A stretch of 64,000 bases of DNA from Noviherbaspirillum aerium (lineage in GTDB: Bacteria > Pseudomonadota > Gammaproteobacteria > Burkholderiales > Burkholderiaceae_D). Numbering within the stretch: position 1 is the first letter of the stretch; every line of letters begins with the position of its first letter. The position numbers and the translations under genes were made by a program. Under the pieces are notes generated by a model, which worked only from the letters and a program-made list of their open reading frames with translations, searched no databases and was not told the DNA's origin. This document shows, one piece after another, positions 52,969-63,037 of this stretch. Location: assembly GCF_008929045.1 (NCBI RefSeq), contig NZ_VFAH01000010.1:152383-216382 (forward strand), written 5' to 3'.

Positions 52969-54405
52969 GTGGCGGTAAAGAACAAGAAACGCCTGCTGGC
53001 GGCGGCGGTCGCCGCCGCATTGCTGGCGCAGGCCGGACAGGCCTCGGCCATCGGCCTGGTGCAGGCTTATGAAGCGGCATTGCAGAACGATCCGACCTAC
53101 CGGTCTGCGGTGCACGAGAACGAGGCGGGGCAGCAGAACCGGATTCTCGGGCGATCCAATTTGCTGCCGAACGTGGCGGCGAATTATTCGACGTTCAAGA
53201 ACAAGGGTGAATTGACGGAGCCTGGCCGCCTTGGTCAAACGACCAGCGATCTGGACTACAGAAGCAATTCCTCCGGCGTCTCTGTGCGCCAGCCCTTGTT
53301 CAATCTGGATGGCTACGCCCGGTACAGGCAGGGCATTGCGCAGACCAACTACAGCGATGCGATCTTCAGCGCGCGCGGACAGGACCTGGTGATCCGCCTG
53401 GTCAGCGCCTATGCGGAAGCGAAGTACACCGAAGACCAGCTTGCGCTGGCGACGATACAGCGCGATACCTTCGCCGAACAGCGCAAGGTGAACGACCGCA
53501 TGTTCGAACGGGGCGAAGGCACCAGGACCGACATGCTGGAAACGCAGGCGCGCTACGACCTGGCCGAAGCGCAGCTGATCGAGGCGCGCGACAACATGAC
53601 CACCGCCCGCAACAACCTGGCGGCGATCGTGGGCATCGATGTCACCCAGCTTGACCCGCTGGGCGATGACTTCCGCGTCAAGCCGATGGAGCCGGCCTCC
53701 TTCGAGGAATGGAAAGCACTGGCGCTGGAACGCAATGCCGAGATCGGCGCGCAGCGTTACGCGGTGGAAATCGCGGAGCAGGAAATCAGGAAGGCCCGTG
53801 CCGGCCATGCGCCGCGCGTCGATCTTATCGCGCAATACAACAAGAGCGGTTCGGAAACGGTAACCTCGCTTGGGCGGGAATCGGATGTGCGTGCGCTCGG
53901 CGTGCAGGTCAACATCCCGATCTACTCCGGCGGCGCGGTGAACGCATCCACCACGCAGGCGGTCGCCAATCAGCAGAAGGCCAGATCCGATCTCGATGCC
54001 AGGACCAAGCAGGTGCTGGTGGAATTGCGCAAGCAGTTCGACCTGCTGCTGAGCGGCGCGTCGCGCATCAATGCGCTGGTCAAGTCGGTGAACTCGGCCC
54101 GCCTGCTGGTGGAGGCGACGCAGCAGAGCGTGAAGGGCGGCGTGCGCATCAACCTCGATGTGCTCAATGCGCAGCAGCAGCTGTACACCGCGCAGCGCGA
54201 TCTGGCCCAGGCCCGCTACAGCTATCTGATCAGCTATCTGCGCCTGCGGTATGCGGCGGGAACGCTGAATGCGGACGACCTGCATACGGTGGCGTCTTAT
54301 TTTGCGCCTGGCGGGACCAGCTACGCGATGCCGGTGGGGCCGGGAACGGCGGACAGGCTGTCGAAGACTTCGTATGATCTGGTTTATCCGAAGGCTACGA
54401 AATAA
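52969..54405 (+). CDS. TolC-family outer membrane channel
   Basis: 478 residues from a GTG start, 2 bases after the HlyD stop. Sec signal (RLLAAAVAAALLAQAGQASA). The outer membrane efflux protein repeats are clear: LVQAYEAALQNDPTYRSA in the first half and VEIAEQEIRKARAGHAPRVDL in the second. This is the third component of the type I exporter. Confidence 0.92.
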   Translation: MAVKNKKRLLAAAVAAALLAQAGQASAIGLVQAYEAALQNDPTYRSAVHENEAGQQNRILGRSNLLPNVAANYSTFKNKGELTEPGRLGQTTSDLDYRSNSSGVSVRQPLFNLDGYARYRQGIAQTNYSDAIFSARGQDLVIRLVSAYAEAKYTEDQLALATIQRDTFAEQRKVNDRMFERGEGTRTDMLETQARYDLAEAQLIEARDNMTTARNNLAAIVGIDVTQLDPLGDDFRVKPMEPASFEEWKALALERNAEIGAQRYAVEIAEQEIRKARAGHAPRVDLIAQYNKSGSETVTSLGRESDVRALGVQVNIPIYSGGAVNASTTQAVANQQKARSDLDARTKQVLVELRKQFDLLLSGASRINALVKSVNSARLLVEATQQSVKGGVRINLDVLNAQQQLYTAQRDLAQARYSYLISYLRLRYAAGTLNADDLHTVASYFAPGGTSYAMPVGPGTADRLSKTSYDLVYPKATK

Positions 54406-54435
54406 GCGCAGCCGTGAAGTGACGAAGGTAATAAG

Positions 54436-54466
54436 AACGCCTGCAGCAATGCAGGCGTTTTTGTTT
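54436..54466 (+). terminator. Rho-independent terminator of the type I operon
   Basis: Perfect 10-bp stem AACGCCTGCA/TGCAGGCGTT with a GCAA loop and TTTTTGTTTT tail. Confidence 0.9.
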
Positions 54467-54810
54467 TGGCATGCCGGTAGTGCAGGCCTCCGTGCCTGCA
54501 CAAAGAACCTTCGCCTGGAAAGTGGATTGTTGAACTCTCATCTCTCCGTGGAGGCTTTGCCGGGACTGGCCCCGGCGGGCCACCGACGTTTTTGCTTCTC
54601 CAAAAAAGCAGGCAAGAAAACGACCCCGATGCCCCTGCAGGGTTCCCGAAAGAGCGCAGCACCAAGCGGGAAGCGCAGAAACTCGCCTTCGGCTCAGACA
54701 ATCCGTGCTTCTCTATCCGATTGGCGCTGCGCTCTTTAGGCGTAGGCAAGGGCGATAGCCTCTTTGGTATCTGCATGACATGTCTTGCCCACCCAACAAT
54801 AAAGAAGGAA
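54467..54810. other. Intergenic region, no gene seen
   Basis: Frames here give low-complexity, basic translations with no family resemblance; probably noncoding or degenerate sequence. Confidence 0.4.
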
Positions 54811-54850
54811 CCCCTCTCCCGCAGGCGGGAGAGGGGCAGGGGTGAGGGGG
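54811..54850. repeat. REP-like palindrome
   Basis: CCCCTCTCCCGC-AGGCGGGAGAGGGG inverted repeat followed by CAGGGGTGAGGGG, a widespread intergenic palindromic repeat type of proteobacteria. Confidence 0.6.
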
Positions 54851-55012
54851 CTAGCAAAGCCGCATGAGGTCTTGTGATTTCTCTCATCCGCACCTCTTGC
54901 TCCGCGCCTGCCGGCGAAGATAGCCGGGCTCCACCAGCGTCACTAACACAAGTTCAAAACATCTCAGAACATCATCGTGCCGGCACTTTGCACCTGGATA
55001 AACCCCAACCCA

Positions 55013-55050
55013 ACAAAAAAGCCGGCCCGTCATCAACGGCGCCGGCTTTC
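55013..55050 (-). terminator. Terminator of trhO
   Basis: On the minus strand a GCCGGC/GCCGGC stem extended by flanking AAAG/CTTT, followed by a T run (TTTTTTG), 24 bases beyond the trhO stop. Confidence 0.75.
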
Positions 55051-55073
55051 TCATCAGATCATCCAAACCGCCA

Positions 55074-55946
55074 TCAGGCCGCCTGCGACTCCTGCGTCTC
55101 CCTCATTTCCTTCCTGCAATGCGGGCAGGAGCGGCCGGGAATGTAATACGGCGACAGCTGCTCGCGCGGCGTCACCACGGCGCGGCAGGCGAAGCACTGC
55201 TTGGTGTCGGTGGCTTCGAGCTGGGGGTTGAGCGCGGTGCGGTAGTCGAAGACGAAGCAGTCGCCCTTGTAATGCGCGCCGCCGACTTCCTCGAAATACT
55301 TGAGGATGCCGCCGTCGAGCTGGTAGACGCTGTCGTAGCCGACGTTCTGCATGTGGATGGCCGCCTTTTCACAGCGGATGCCGCCGGTGCAGAAGGTGAC
55401 CACGGTCTTGCCGTCGAGCTCGTCCTTGTGCCTGGCCACCACGTCCGGGAATTCGCTGAATTTCTCGATGCGGTAGTCGATGGTGTTTTCGAAGGTGCCG
55501 ACATCGACTTCGAAGGCATTGCGGGTATCCATCATGACCACCGGCCTGCCGTTGTCGTCATGGCCCTGGTCGAGCCAGCGCTTGAGCGTCCTCGGATCGA
55601 CCGCCGGCGCGCGGCCTTCTTCCGGCTTGATCAGCGGATGCTTCATCGTGATGATCTCGCGCTTGAGCTTGACCAGCATCTTGGTGAAGGGCTGGCGGTC
55701 GGAAAAGCTTTCCTTGACTTCGATATCGGCAAAGCGCGGATCCGAGCGCAGGAAGGCGAGGAACTTGTCGATGGGTTCGCGCAGGCCGGCCAGGAACAGG
55801 TTGATGCCTTCCGGGCTGAGCAGGATGGTGCCCTTCAGGCCCAGTTCCTCGCACAGGTCGCGGAACTGCGGACGCTTTTCGGCGGTGTCGTCGAAGGTGA
55901 TGAACTTGTAGGCGGCGATATTGACGTAGAGATTGCTGGACTGCAT
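55074..55946 (-). CDS. trhO: tRNA uridine(34) hydroxylase TrhO
   Basis: 290 residues from ATG 55946. N-terminal acylphosphatase-like part ([32 protein letters not shown]) and a rhodanese domain with active-site CTGGIRCEK (Cys in the CxGGxRC loop). Oxygen-dependent hydroxylation of U34 in tRNA, first step to 5-methoxy/carboxymethoxyuridine. The C-terminus carries two CxxC pairs ([16 protein letters not shown]) that may bind zinc. The frame upstream to 56051 is not supported. Confidence 0.92.
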   Translation of the reverse strand: MQSSNLYVNIAAYKFITFDDTAEKRPQFRDLCEELGLKGTILLSPEGINLFLAGLREPIDKFLAFLRSDPRFADIEVKESFSDRQPFTKMLVKLKREIITMKHPLIKPEEGRAPAVDPRTLKRWLDQGHDDNGRPVVMMDTRNAFEVDVGTFENTIDYRIEKFSEFPDVVARHKDELDGKTVVTFCTGGIRCEKAAIHMQNVGYDSVYQLDGGILKYFEEVGGAHYKGDCFVFDYRTALNPQLEATDTKQCFACRAVVTPREQLSPYYIPGRSCPHCRKEMRETQESQAA

Positions 55947-56158
55947 AGGCGAATGGAGAGGATAAGTCTTTGATTTGCCGACATTATAAACGCTCGACGG
56001 GGCGAGGCGGTAATGGTTTTGACGCGCTTTTGACGCGCTCCCGGGCAGCATTTTTCGCTCGGAGTGTCCTCGGAGGGCCGTTTGTCAATAGGGAAAGCCG
56101 CAACAGCAACCGCCCGGCTTGCCGTCTGGAAGCAGGGCGCTCGCGGTAGAATACCGGG

Positions 56159-59100
56159 ATGACCTCCCCGCAATTCATCCATCTCCGCCTTCATACCGAA
56201 TACTCGATCGTCGACGGCCTCGTGCGCATCGACGATGTAGTCAAAACGGCATCGAAGGACTCGCAGCCCGCGCTGGCCATCACCGACCTCGCCAATCTGT
56301 TCGGCATGGTCAAGTTCTACAAGGCGGCACGGGGCAAGGGGATCAAGCCGATCGCCGGCTGCGATGTCTGGATCACCAATGACGACGACCGCGACAAGCC
56401 TTCGCGCCTGTTGCTGCTGGTCAAGAACCACAACGGCTATCTGCAGCTGTGCGAGCTGCTGTCCAGGGCGTGGCTGACCAACGTGCATCGCGGCCGTGCC
56501 GAGATCCGCGCGGAGTGGCTGGAAAATGAAGGCGGCAGCGACCTGATCGCCTTGTCGGGCGCGCACTTGGGCGACATCGGCATGGCCATCGACAATGGCA
56601 ATGCCGCCTCGGCGCAGCGCTGCGCCGAACGCTGGGCGCGCATCTTCCCGAACCGTTTCTACATCGAAGTGCAGCGCTACGGCCAGCCCAACATGGACAG
56701 CCACGTGCGGCAGGCGGTGGCGCTGGCGACCAAGCTGAAGCTGCCGGTGGTGGCCACGCATCCGACCCAGTTCCTGAAGGCGGAAGAATTCATTGCCCAT
56801 GAGGCGCGCACCTGCATCGCCGAAGGTGAAATCCTCGCCAATGCGCGCCGCGTCAAGCGCTTCAACGAGCAGCAATGCTTCAAGTCGCAGGCCGAAATGG
56901 CGCAGCTGTTCGCCGACATGCCGGCGGCGATCCAGAACACCATCGAGATCGCCAAGCGCTGCAACCTCCAGCTCGAACTCGGCAAGCCCAAGCTGCCGCT
57001 GTTCCCCACACCGGACGGCGTAACGCTCGACGAATTCCTGGTCTCGCAGGCCAGGGCCGGTCTGGAAGAGCGGCTGGTGCAGCTGTTTCCCAATCCGGAG
57101 AAGCGCGAGCAGCACCGCCAGCGGTATGAAGAACGGTTGAAGTTCGAGACCGACACCATCATCAAGATGGGATTCCCCGGCTACTTCCTCATCGTTGCCG
57201 ACTTTATCCAGTGGGGCAAGAACAATGGCGTGCCGGTCGGCCCGGGCCGGGGCTCCGGCGCCGGCTCGCTGGTCGCGTATGCGCTCAAGATCACCGACCT
57301 CGATCCGCTGGAATACAACCTGCTGTTCGAACGCTTCCTCAATCCGGAACGCGTCTCGATGCCCGACTTCGATATCGACTTCTGCCAGGAAAACCGCGAC
57401 CGCGTGATCCAGTACGTGAAGGACCGCTACGGCCGCGAAGCCGTGTCGCAGATCGCCACCTTCGGAACGATGGCCGCCAAGGGCGCGGTGCGCGATGTCG
57501 GTCGCGTGCTCGACATGGGCTACAACTTCTGCGACGGCATCTCCAAGCTGATTCCCTTCAAGCCGGGCAAGCTGGTCACCATCGCCGACGCCATCGAGGA
57601 AGAACCGCTGCTCAAGGAGCGGATGGAAAAGGAAGAAGAGGTCAAGCAGCTGCTCGACCTCGCGCAGCAGGTCGAAGGCATTGCCCGCAACATCGGCATG
57701 CATGCCGGCGGCGTGCTGATCGCGCCCGGCAAGCTCACCGACTTCTGCCCGCTGTATACGCAGGGCGGCGATTCCGGCGTAGTGTCGCAGTACGACAAGG
57801 ACGATGTCGAAGCCGTCGGCCTGGTCAAGTTCGACTTCCTGGGCCTGACCACGCTGACCATCCTCGACAGGGCGGTGCGCTACATCAAGCAGCTCGATCC
57901 GGCGCTGCAGGACTTCTCGCTGGAAAAGCTGCCGCTCAACGACAAGGCATCGTACGAACTGCTGACCAAGGCCAAAACGGTCGCCGTGTTCCAGCTGGAA
58001 AGCCGCGGCATGCAGGGCATGCTCAAGGACGCGCGCCCCGACCGTTTCGAGGACATCATCGCGCTGGTGGCGCTCTACCGTCCGGGCCCGATGGACCTGA
58101 TTCCCGATTTCTGCCGGCGCAAGCACGGCGAGAAATTCGAGTATCCCGATCCGCGTACCGAAGGCATTCTGTCCGAGACCTACGGCATCATGGTCTACCA
58201 GGAGCAGGTGATGCAGATGGCGCAGGTCATCGGCGGCTACTCGCTCGGCGGCGCGGACTTGTTGCGCCGCGCGATGGGCAAGAAGAAGCCCGAGGAAATG
58301 GCGCAGCATCGCCTGATCTTCCGCGAGGGCGCGGCCAAGAACGGCCTGTCGCAGGAAAAGGCCGACGAGATCTTCGACTTGATGGAAAAGTTCGCGGGCT
58401 ACGGCTTCAACAAGTCGCACGCCGCGGCGTACGCCTTGCTGTCGTATCACACCGCTTATCTCAAGGCCCATCATCCCGCCGCGTTCATGGCAGCCAACTT
58501 GTCGCTGGCCATGGACGACACCGACAAGATCAAGATCCTGGTCGAGGACGCGATCGACATCTGCGGCCTCAAGCTGCTGCCGCCGGACATCAATCTCTCC
58601 GACTACCGCTTCACCCCGGTCGGCGAACCGGGCAAGAAAGCCATCCAGATCCGCTACGGCCTGGGCGCCGTCAAGGGTTCGGGCCAGAATGCGATCGAAG
58701 CCATCATCGCGGCGCGCCAGGAAGGGCCGTTCAAGGACCTGTTCGACTTCGTCAAGCGCATCGACAAGCGCCAGATCAACCGCCGCACCATCGAATCGCT
58801 GATCCGCGCCGGCGCCATGGATTGCTTCGGCGTCGACCGCGGCGTGCTGATCGCCTCGGTCAACTACGCCATGGAATGCGCGGAACAGGCGGAGGCCTCG
58901 GCCAACCAGGTCAGCCTGTTCGGCGGTCCGGACGACGGCATGGAAGCGCCGCTCGAATACGTGAAGGCCGCGCCGTGGAGCGAAAAACAGCGCCTGACCG
59001 AAGAGAAGATTGCGCTAGGCTTCTACCTGTCGGGCCACCTGTTCAACGCCTATGAGCAGGAGGCGCGCAAATTCGCCCGTTCCAAGCTATCCAGCCTGGA

Positions 59101-59608
59101 GCCCGCCCGCGAGCCGCGCCTCATGGCCGGCATCGTCAGCGCCATGCGCACCCAGATGACCCAGCGCGGCAAGATCCTGATCGTCACGCTCGACGACGGC
59201 AGCGCAACGGTCGACGTTACCGTCTACAACGAACTCTACGAACCCAACAAGCAGCTGTTCAAGGAAGACGAGTTCCTGGCGGTGCAGGGCAAGGTATCCG
59301 AAGACCGTTTCGCCGGCGGCCTGCGGGTCTCGGCCGACAAGGTGATGGACATCGCGATGGCGCGCATCGCCTTTGGCCGCCAGTTCGCCTTTTCGCTGGA
59401 CACCCGGCCCGATGCCGCGCAGATGAAGCAGGCTCTCGCGCCATACCGTTCCGAGAATGGATTGCCGCTGATGCTGCGCTACATGCAGGCCGGCGTGGGC
59501 AGCTGCGAGCTCCGGCTGGCCGACGACTGGCGCGTGTCGCCCGCCGACGGCCTGAAGCAGATACTGGCTGACAAGTTCGGCATCAAGGGCGCTGCGGTCG
59601 AGTACTGA
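56159..59608 (+). CDS. dnaE: DNA polymerase III alpha subunit
   Basis: 1149 residues, the usual DnaE length. PHP domain at the N-terminus (FIHLRLHTEYSIVDGLVRIDDVV), polymerase core with GPGRGSGAGSLVAYAL and the catalytic acidic motif MPDFDIDFCQENRD, thumb/fingers YGIMVYQEQVMQMAQVIGGYSLGGADLLRRAMGKK, then HhH and OB domains (MRTQMTQRGKILIVTLDDGSATVDVTVY). Replicative polymerase, chromosomal housekeeping gene; it anchors this end of the window as core genome. Not linked to lpx or acc genes here. Confidence 0.97.
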   Translation: MTSPQFIHLRLHTEYSIVDGLVRIDDVVKTASKDSQPALAITDLANLFGMVKFYKAARGKGIKPIAGCDVWITNDDDRDKPSRLLLLVKNHNGYLQLCELLSRAWLTNVHRGRAEIRAEWLENEGGSDLIALSGAHLGDIGMAIDNGNAASAQRCAERWARIFPNRFYIEVQRYGQPNMDSHVRQAVALATKLKLPVVATHPTQFLKAEEFIAHEARTCIAEGEILANARRVKRFNEQQCFKSQAEMAQLFADMPAAIQNTIEIAKRCNLQLELGKPKLPLFPTPDGVTLDEFLVSQARAGLEERLVQLFPNPEKREQHRQRYEERLKFETDTIIKMGFPGYFLIVADFIQWGKNNGVPVGPGRGSGAGSLVAYALKITDLDPLEYNLLFERFLNPERVSMPDFDIDFCQENRDRVIQYVKDRYGREAVSQIATFGTMAAKGAVRDVGRVLDMGYNFCDGISKLIPFKPGKLVTIADAIEEEPLLKERMEKEEEVKQLLDLAQQVEGIARNIGMHAGGVLIAPGKLTDFCPLYTQGGDSGVVSQYDKDDVEAVGLVKFDFLGLTTLTILDRAVRYIKQLDPALQDFSLEKLPLNDKASYELLTKAKTVAVFQLESRGMQGMLKDARPDRFEDIIALVALYRPGPMDLIPDFCRRKHGEKFEYPDPRTEGILSETYGIMVYQEQVMQMAQVIGGYSLGGADLLRRAMGKKKPEEMAQHRLIFREGAAKNGLSQEKADEIFDLMEKFAGYGFNKSHAAAYALLSYHTAYLKAHHPAAFMAANLSLAMDDTDKIKILVEDAIDICGLKLLPPDINLSDYRFTPVGEPGKKAIQIRYGLGAVKGSGQNAIEAIIAARQEGPFKDLFDFVKRIDKRQINRRTIESLIRAGAMDCFGVDRGVLIASVNYAMECAEQAEASANQVSLFGGPDDGMEAPLEYVKAAPWSEKQRLTEEKIALGFYLSGHLFNAYEQEARKFARSKLSSLEPAREPRLMAGIVSAMRTQMTQRGKILIVTLDDGSATVDVTVYNELYEPNKQLFKEDEFLAVQGKVSEDRFAGGLRVSADKVMDIAMARIAFGRQFAFSLDTRPDAAQMKQALAPYRSENGLPLMLRYMQAGVGSCELRLADDWRVSPADGLKQILADKFGIKGAAVEY

Positions 59609-60013
59609 TCCGGCGGTTCCACCGCCGCTCCATACCAGTTCCATCCATGCAGGCATAGCGGGGCAGTGAAGTGCCACGCCATGCCTGCGCGCGTTTTCCT
59701 CCCATTTTTCCCCCTTTCTCTCCAGCCGTCCAAGCCTGCGCTGTTGCCGGCGTGGAGCTCGCCGGACGGCGCTCCTCCTCCGACTAAGCAGGGAAGTCGG
59801 CTGCCACCTTTGCCACTCTCTGGTTGATCCTGTTCCAGCATGGACGTGTAGTCGTCGGTGTCGCACATGTACATCAGATGTTGCAATTCATTTAACTAAT
59901 CGCAGTTTGACGTGTTACCATCCCGACAACTTTTGTGTTGCATTTCATTCAACTTCCTTGCGCTTTCCAACTCTGGATGCCGTCGCAGGAACGCAATACC
60001 GTCGGAGAAATAC
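59609..60013. other. Intergenic region between dnaE and vgrG, no gene seen
   Basis: No credible coding frame. The frame of vgrG is open upstream to 59912, but this part is AT-richer and lacks homology. Confidence 0.5.
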
Positions 60014-63000
60014 ATGTCCCTCAAGCCTTTCGATGACCCCGAACAGGACCCGCTCAAGGGTCTTGTTCCTTCATCGCCATCATCAGCATCGCCCCTGTCT
60101 TCGCTGACCTCACTCGCCGCAAACGCCGCAGCCCTGACCGGCACAGTGCCCAAGGAACTGCATCTCGCCTCTTCAGCGCTGCATGCCATCGACGCCCTGC
60201 AAGCCGATACCCCCGGCAGCGCCCTGCAGCACGGCCTGCAAGCCGCCTCCCGCCTCAACCCCGACATCGCCAGGGCCGCCCAGGCCGCCAGCCTCGCGCA
60301 GCAAGCCGCCGAAGCGCTCCACATCGCCGGCCACCCGCTGCACGGCATGGCCATCCGCGACTTCGCCAGCCCCATCGCCCCTTTCTTCCCCACCTTCGCT
60401 TCTACCGAACCAGCCGACACCGCTGACGACACCCAAGACACCCTGGCCGCCCTCGCCGCAGCCGCCATCCCCCAGTTCACCGACAGCAACCGCCTGCTGC
60501 GCTTCTATTCCCCGCTGTCCTCCGACAAGACCCTGCTCATCGACACGCTCCACGCCCAGGCCGGCCTCTCCGAAGGCTTCCACCTGCGCCTGCAACTGCT
60601 CTCCACCCATGCCGGCATCGAACTCAAGGAACTCATGGGCAGGAACGTCACCGTCGGCATCGAGCAGGACGACGGCAGCGAGCACTACCTCAACGGCTAC
60701 ATCCATCACTTCGCCTTCACCCATGCCGACGGCGGCTTCGCCTTCTACCAGGCCGAAGTGCTGCCCTGGATGTCGTTTCTCACCCACCGCGTCAACTGCC
60801 GCATCTTCCAGGACGAGACCGTGCAGCAAGTCATCGACCGCATCCTGCGCGAAGACTACCAGGGCATCGCCGACTACCAGTTCCGCCTCGGCGGCAAGTA
60901 CGAGCCCGAAAACTACCTGGTCCAGTACCATGAATCCGACGCCCATTTCCTCCACCGCCTGATGGAGCGCTACGGCCTGTTTTACTATTACGAGCACCGC
61001 GCCGACGGCCATACCCTGGTCATCAGCGACGACTCCTGCAACGCCGCCTTCTGCCCGCCGCACCAGCATCATGCGAAGGTCGAGTTCAACGGCGGCCACC
61101 GCACCCACCGGCGCGGCGGCATCACCCAGCTCAGCGCCCAGCGCAGCCTGCAGTCCTCGCGCGTGGCGCTCAACACCTTCGACTTCAAGGCGCCATCGGC
61201 GCCGCAATATGTCGAGCAGCCCACGCTGGCCAGGCAGGGCGACGTGCCGCAACTGGAAGTGTTCGACGGCAACCCCGCCTTCATGTACCGCAACGCCGGC
61301 GAAGGCGCGCGCGAAGCCAGGCAGCGCATGGAAGTGCTGGAATGGCAGGCCAAGCTGTTCGGCGGCGCCTCGGACTGCCGCAGCCTGAGTCCGGGCCGGA
61401 CCTTCCAGCTCACCGAGCACCACTGGTTCGACGGCCACGATGACAGCGACGCCGACTTCCTGGTGGTATCGGTGAGCATCGACGCCCGGAACAACCATGC
61501 CGACCGCGGCAATGCGCCGGTATATGCCAACAGCTTCAGCTGCATCCGCCGCAAGATTCCGTACCGCCCCAGGCGCCAGCACAAGAAGCCGCGCATGCCG
61601 GGCCCGCAGACGGCCACGGTGGTCGGGCCCAAGGGGCAGGAAATCCACACCGACCCGCACGGGCGCATCAAGGTGCAGTTTCCCTGGGACCGCTACGGCC
61701 GGCACGATGAACGCAGCTCCTGCTGGATCCGGGTGTCGCAGCCCTGGGCCGGCGCAGGCTGGGGGACGGTGGCGATCCCGCGCATCGGCCAGGAAGTCAT
61801 CATCGACTATCTCGAAGGCGACCCTGACCGGCCGCTGTGCACGGGCAGGCTGTACAACAGCGCGCAGCCGCTGCCATACGCATTGCCGGGCGCGGCGCAC
61901 GTGATGGGTTTCAAGAGCCGTTCGACGCCTGGCGGAGGCGGCTTCTGCGAGATGGTGATCCATGACAGGAAGGGCCGGGAGCTGATCAACATCCATTCGC
62001 AGAAGGACATGGTGACCACGGTGCAGCATACGCAAGCCACGGTGGTGAACGGTCCGCACCAGACGAACACGGTGACGAACGGCTTCCAGGTGACGAAGGT
62101 GAAGAAGCGGGTGGAGCTGGAGTCGCAGACGGAGTTCATTCAGCTGAAAGCGGCGACGAAGATTGTGCTGGAGGTGGGATCAAGCCGGATCGAGATGGAG
62201 GCGAACGGGAAGATCACGATACAAGGGCTGCATGTGGATGTGATCGGGGCGCAGCGGATTGATTTGAATACGAATGGGGGGAGTCATTCAACCTCCCCAT
62301 CCAGTCTCCCTCGGGGACAAGCAATAAGCAATAGCGACAAGGGAGCAATAAAGAGCACTGTGTCAAAACTGCCAAAGGGCTCTCAGAACAATGCTCCACT
62401 TGCTTCACAACCTAAATCAAGCTCAAGCCCGGCGGGAAAGTCAAATAAAGAAATTAAGCAGGGGTCAGCAAAATCTAATCTTATTTCGGAACAAGATTAC
62501 GTCAATGCCGCAAAAAAATTAAACGTAGAGGTTGCATCAATAAGAGCAATAGCGGAAGTCGAGTCTAAGGGGCGTCCATTCTTGGAGGATGGAAAACCGG
62601 TCATCCTCTTTGAGAGACATCGATTCCATGCAAACACGCGTGGCATATTTGACAAAGTTGCGCCCCATATTTCGAACGCCAACCGGGGCGGATATGGAAA
62701 AGCCGGAATACATCAGTACGATCGATTAAACGAAGCTGTAAAACTGGATCGGGCTGCAGCGTTAAAGTCAGCATCATGGGGACAGTTCCAGATTATGGGC
62801 GAAAACTATAAACAAGCCGGCTTCTCGAATGTTGAAGACTTTGTCAACGCGTCAAGTGAAGGGGCGGATCGACAATTGGAAAGTTTTGTCGACTTTATCA
62901 GGAACGACAAGCGCTTACTAAATGCATTACAAGGTAAAGATTGGAAGACGTTTGCAAGAATATATAACGGACCTGCGTATAAAGAAAATGCGTACGACAG

Positions 63001-63037
63001 AAAAATGAAGGAAGCATATGAAAAATACAGCAAGTAA
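60014..63037 (+). CDS. Evolved VgrG (T6SS spike) with C-terminal muramidase
   Basis: 1007 residues from ATG 60014 (after CGGAGAAAT). An Ala-rich N-terminal extension of ~155 residues precedes the VgrG gp27/gp5 core (RLLRFYSPLSSDKTLLIDTL, VTVGIEQDDGSEHYLNGYI, GRIKVQFPWDRYG). A DUF2345-like needle region follows. From ~760 a Ser/Lys linker leads to a muramidase (PF11860-type) domain: VASIRAIAEVESKGRPF with candidate catalytic Glu, PVILFERHRFH, SWGQFQIMGENY and ARIYNGPAYKENAYD. It would cleave peptidoglycan in a target cell. The toxin-encoding 3' part (from ~62280) is markedly AT-richer than the core, a sign of tip exchange. The stop overlaps the next gene. Confidence 0.9.
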   Translation: MSLKPFDDPEQDPLKGLVPSSPSSASPLSSLTSLAANAAALTGTVPKELHLASSALHAIDALQADTPGSALQHGLQAASRLNPDIARAAQAASLAQQAAEALHIAGHPLHGMAIRDFASPIAPFFPTFASTEPADTADDTQDTLAALAAAAIPQFTDSNRLLRFYSPLSSDKTLLIDTLHAQAGLSEGFHLRLQLLSTHAGIELKELMGRNVTVGIEQDDGSEHYLNGYIHHFAFTHADGGFAFYQAEVLPWMSFLTHRVNCRIFQDETVQQVIDRILREDYQGIADYQFRLGGKYEPENYLVQYHESDAHFLHRLMERYGLFYYYEHRADGHTLVISDDSCNAAFCPPHQHHAKVEFNGGHRTHRRGGITQLSAQRSLQSSRVALNTFDFKAPSAPQYVEQPTLARQGDVPQLEVFDGNPAFMYRNAGEGAREARQRMEVLEWQAKLFGGASDCRSLSPGRTFQLTEHHWFDGHDDSDADFLVVSVSIDARNNHADRGNAPVYANSFSCIRRKIPYRPRRQHKKPRMPGPQTATVVGPKGQEIHTDPHGRIKVQFPWDRYGRHDERSSCWIRVSQPWAGAGWGTVAIPRIGQEVIIDYLEGDPDRPLCTGRLYNSAQPLPYALPGAAHVMGFKSRSTPGGGGFCEMVIHDRKGRELINIHSQKDMVTTVQHTQATVVNGPHQTNTVTNGFQVTKVKKRVELESQTEFIQLKAATKIVLEVGSSRIEMEANGKITIQGLHVDVIGAQRIDLNTNGGSHSTSPSSLPRGQAISNSDKGAIKSTVSKLPKGSQNNAPLASQPKSSSSPAGKSNKEIKQGSAKSNLISEQDYVNAAKKLNVEVASIRAIAEVESKGRPFLEDGKPVILFERHRFHANTRGIFDKVAPHISNANRGGYGKAGIHQYDRLNEAVKLDRAAALKSASWGQFQIMGENYKQAGFSNVEDFVNASSEGADRQLESFVDFIRNDKRLLNALQGKDWKTFARIYNGPAYKENAYDRKMKEAYEKYSK

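Noticed and set aside
59912..60013. N-terminal extension of VgrG
   Set aside because: The upstream frame has no homology, and a ribosome site is placed before ATG 60014.
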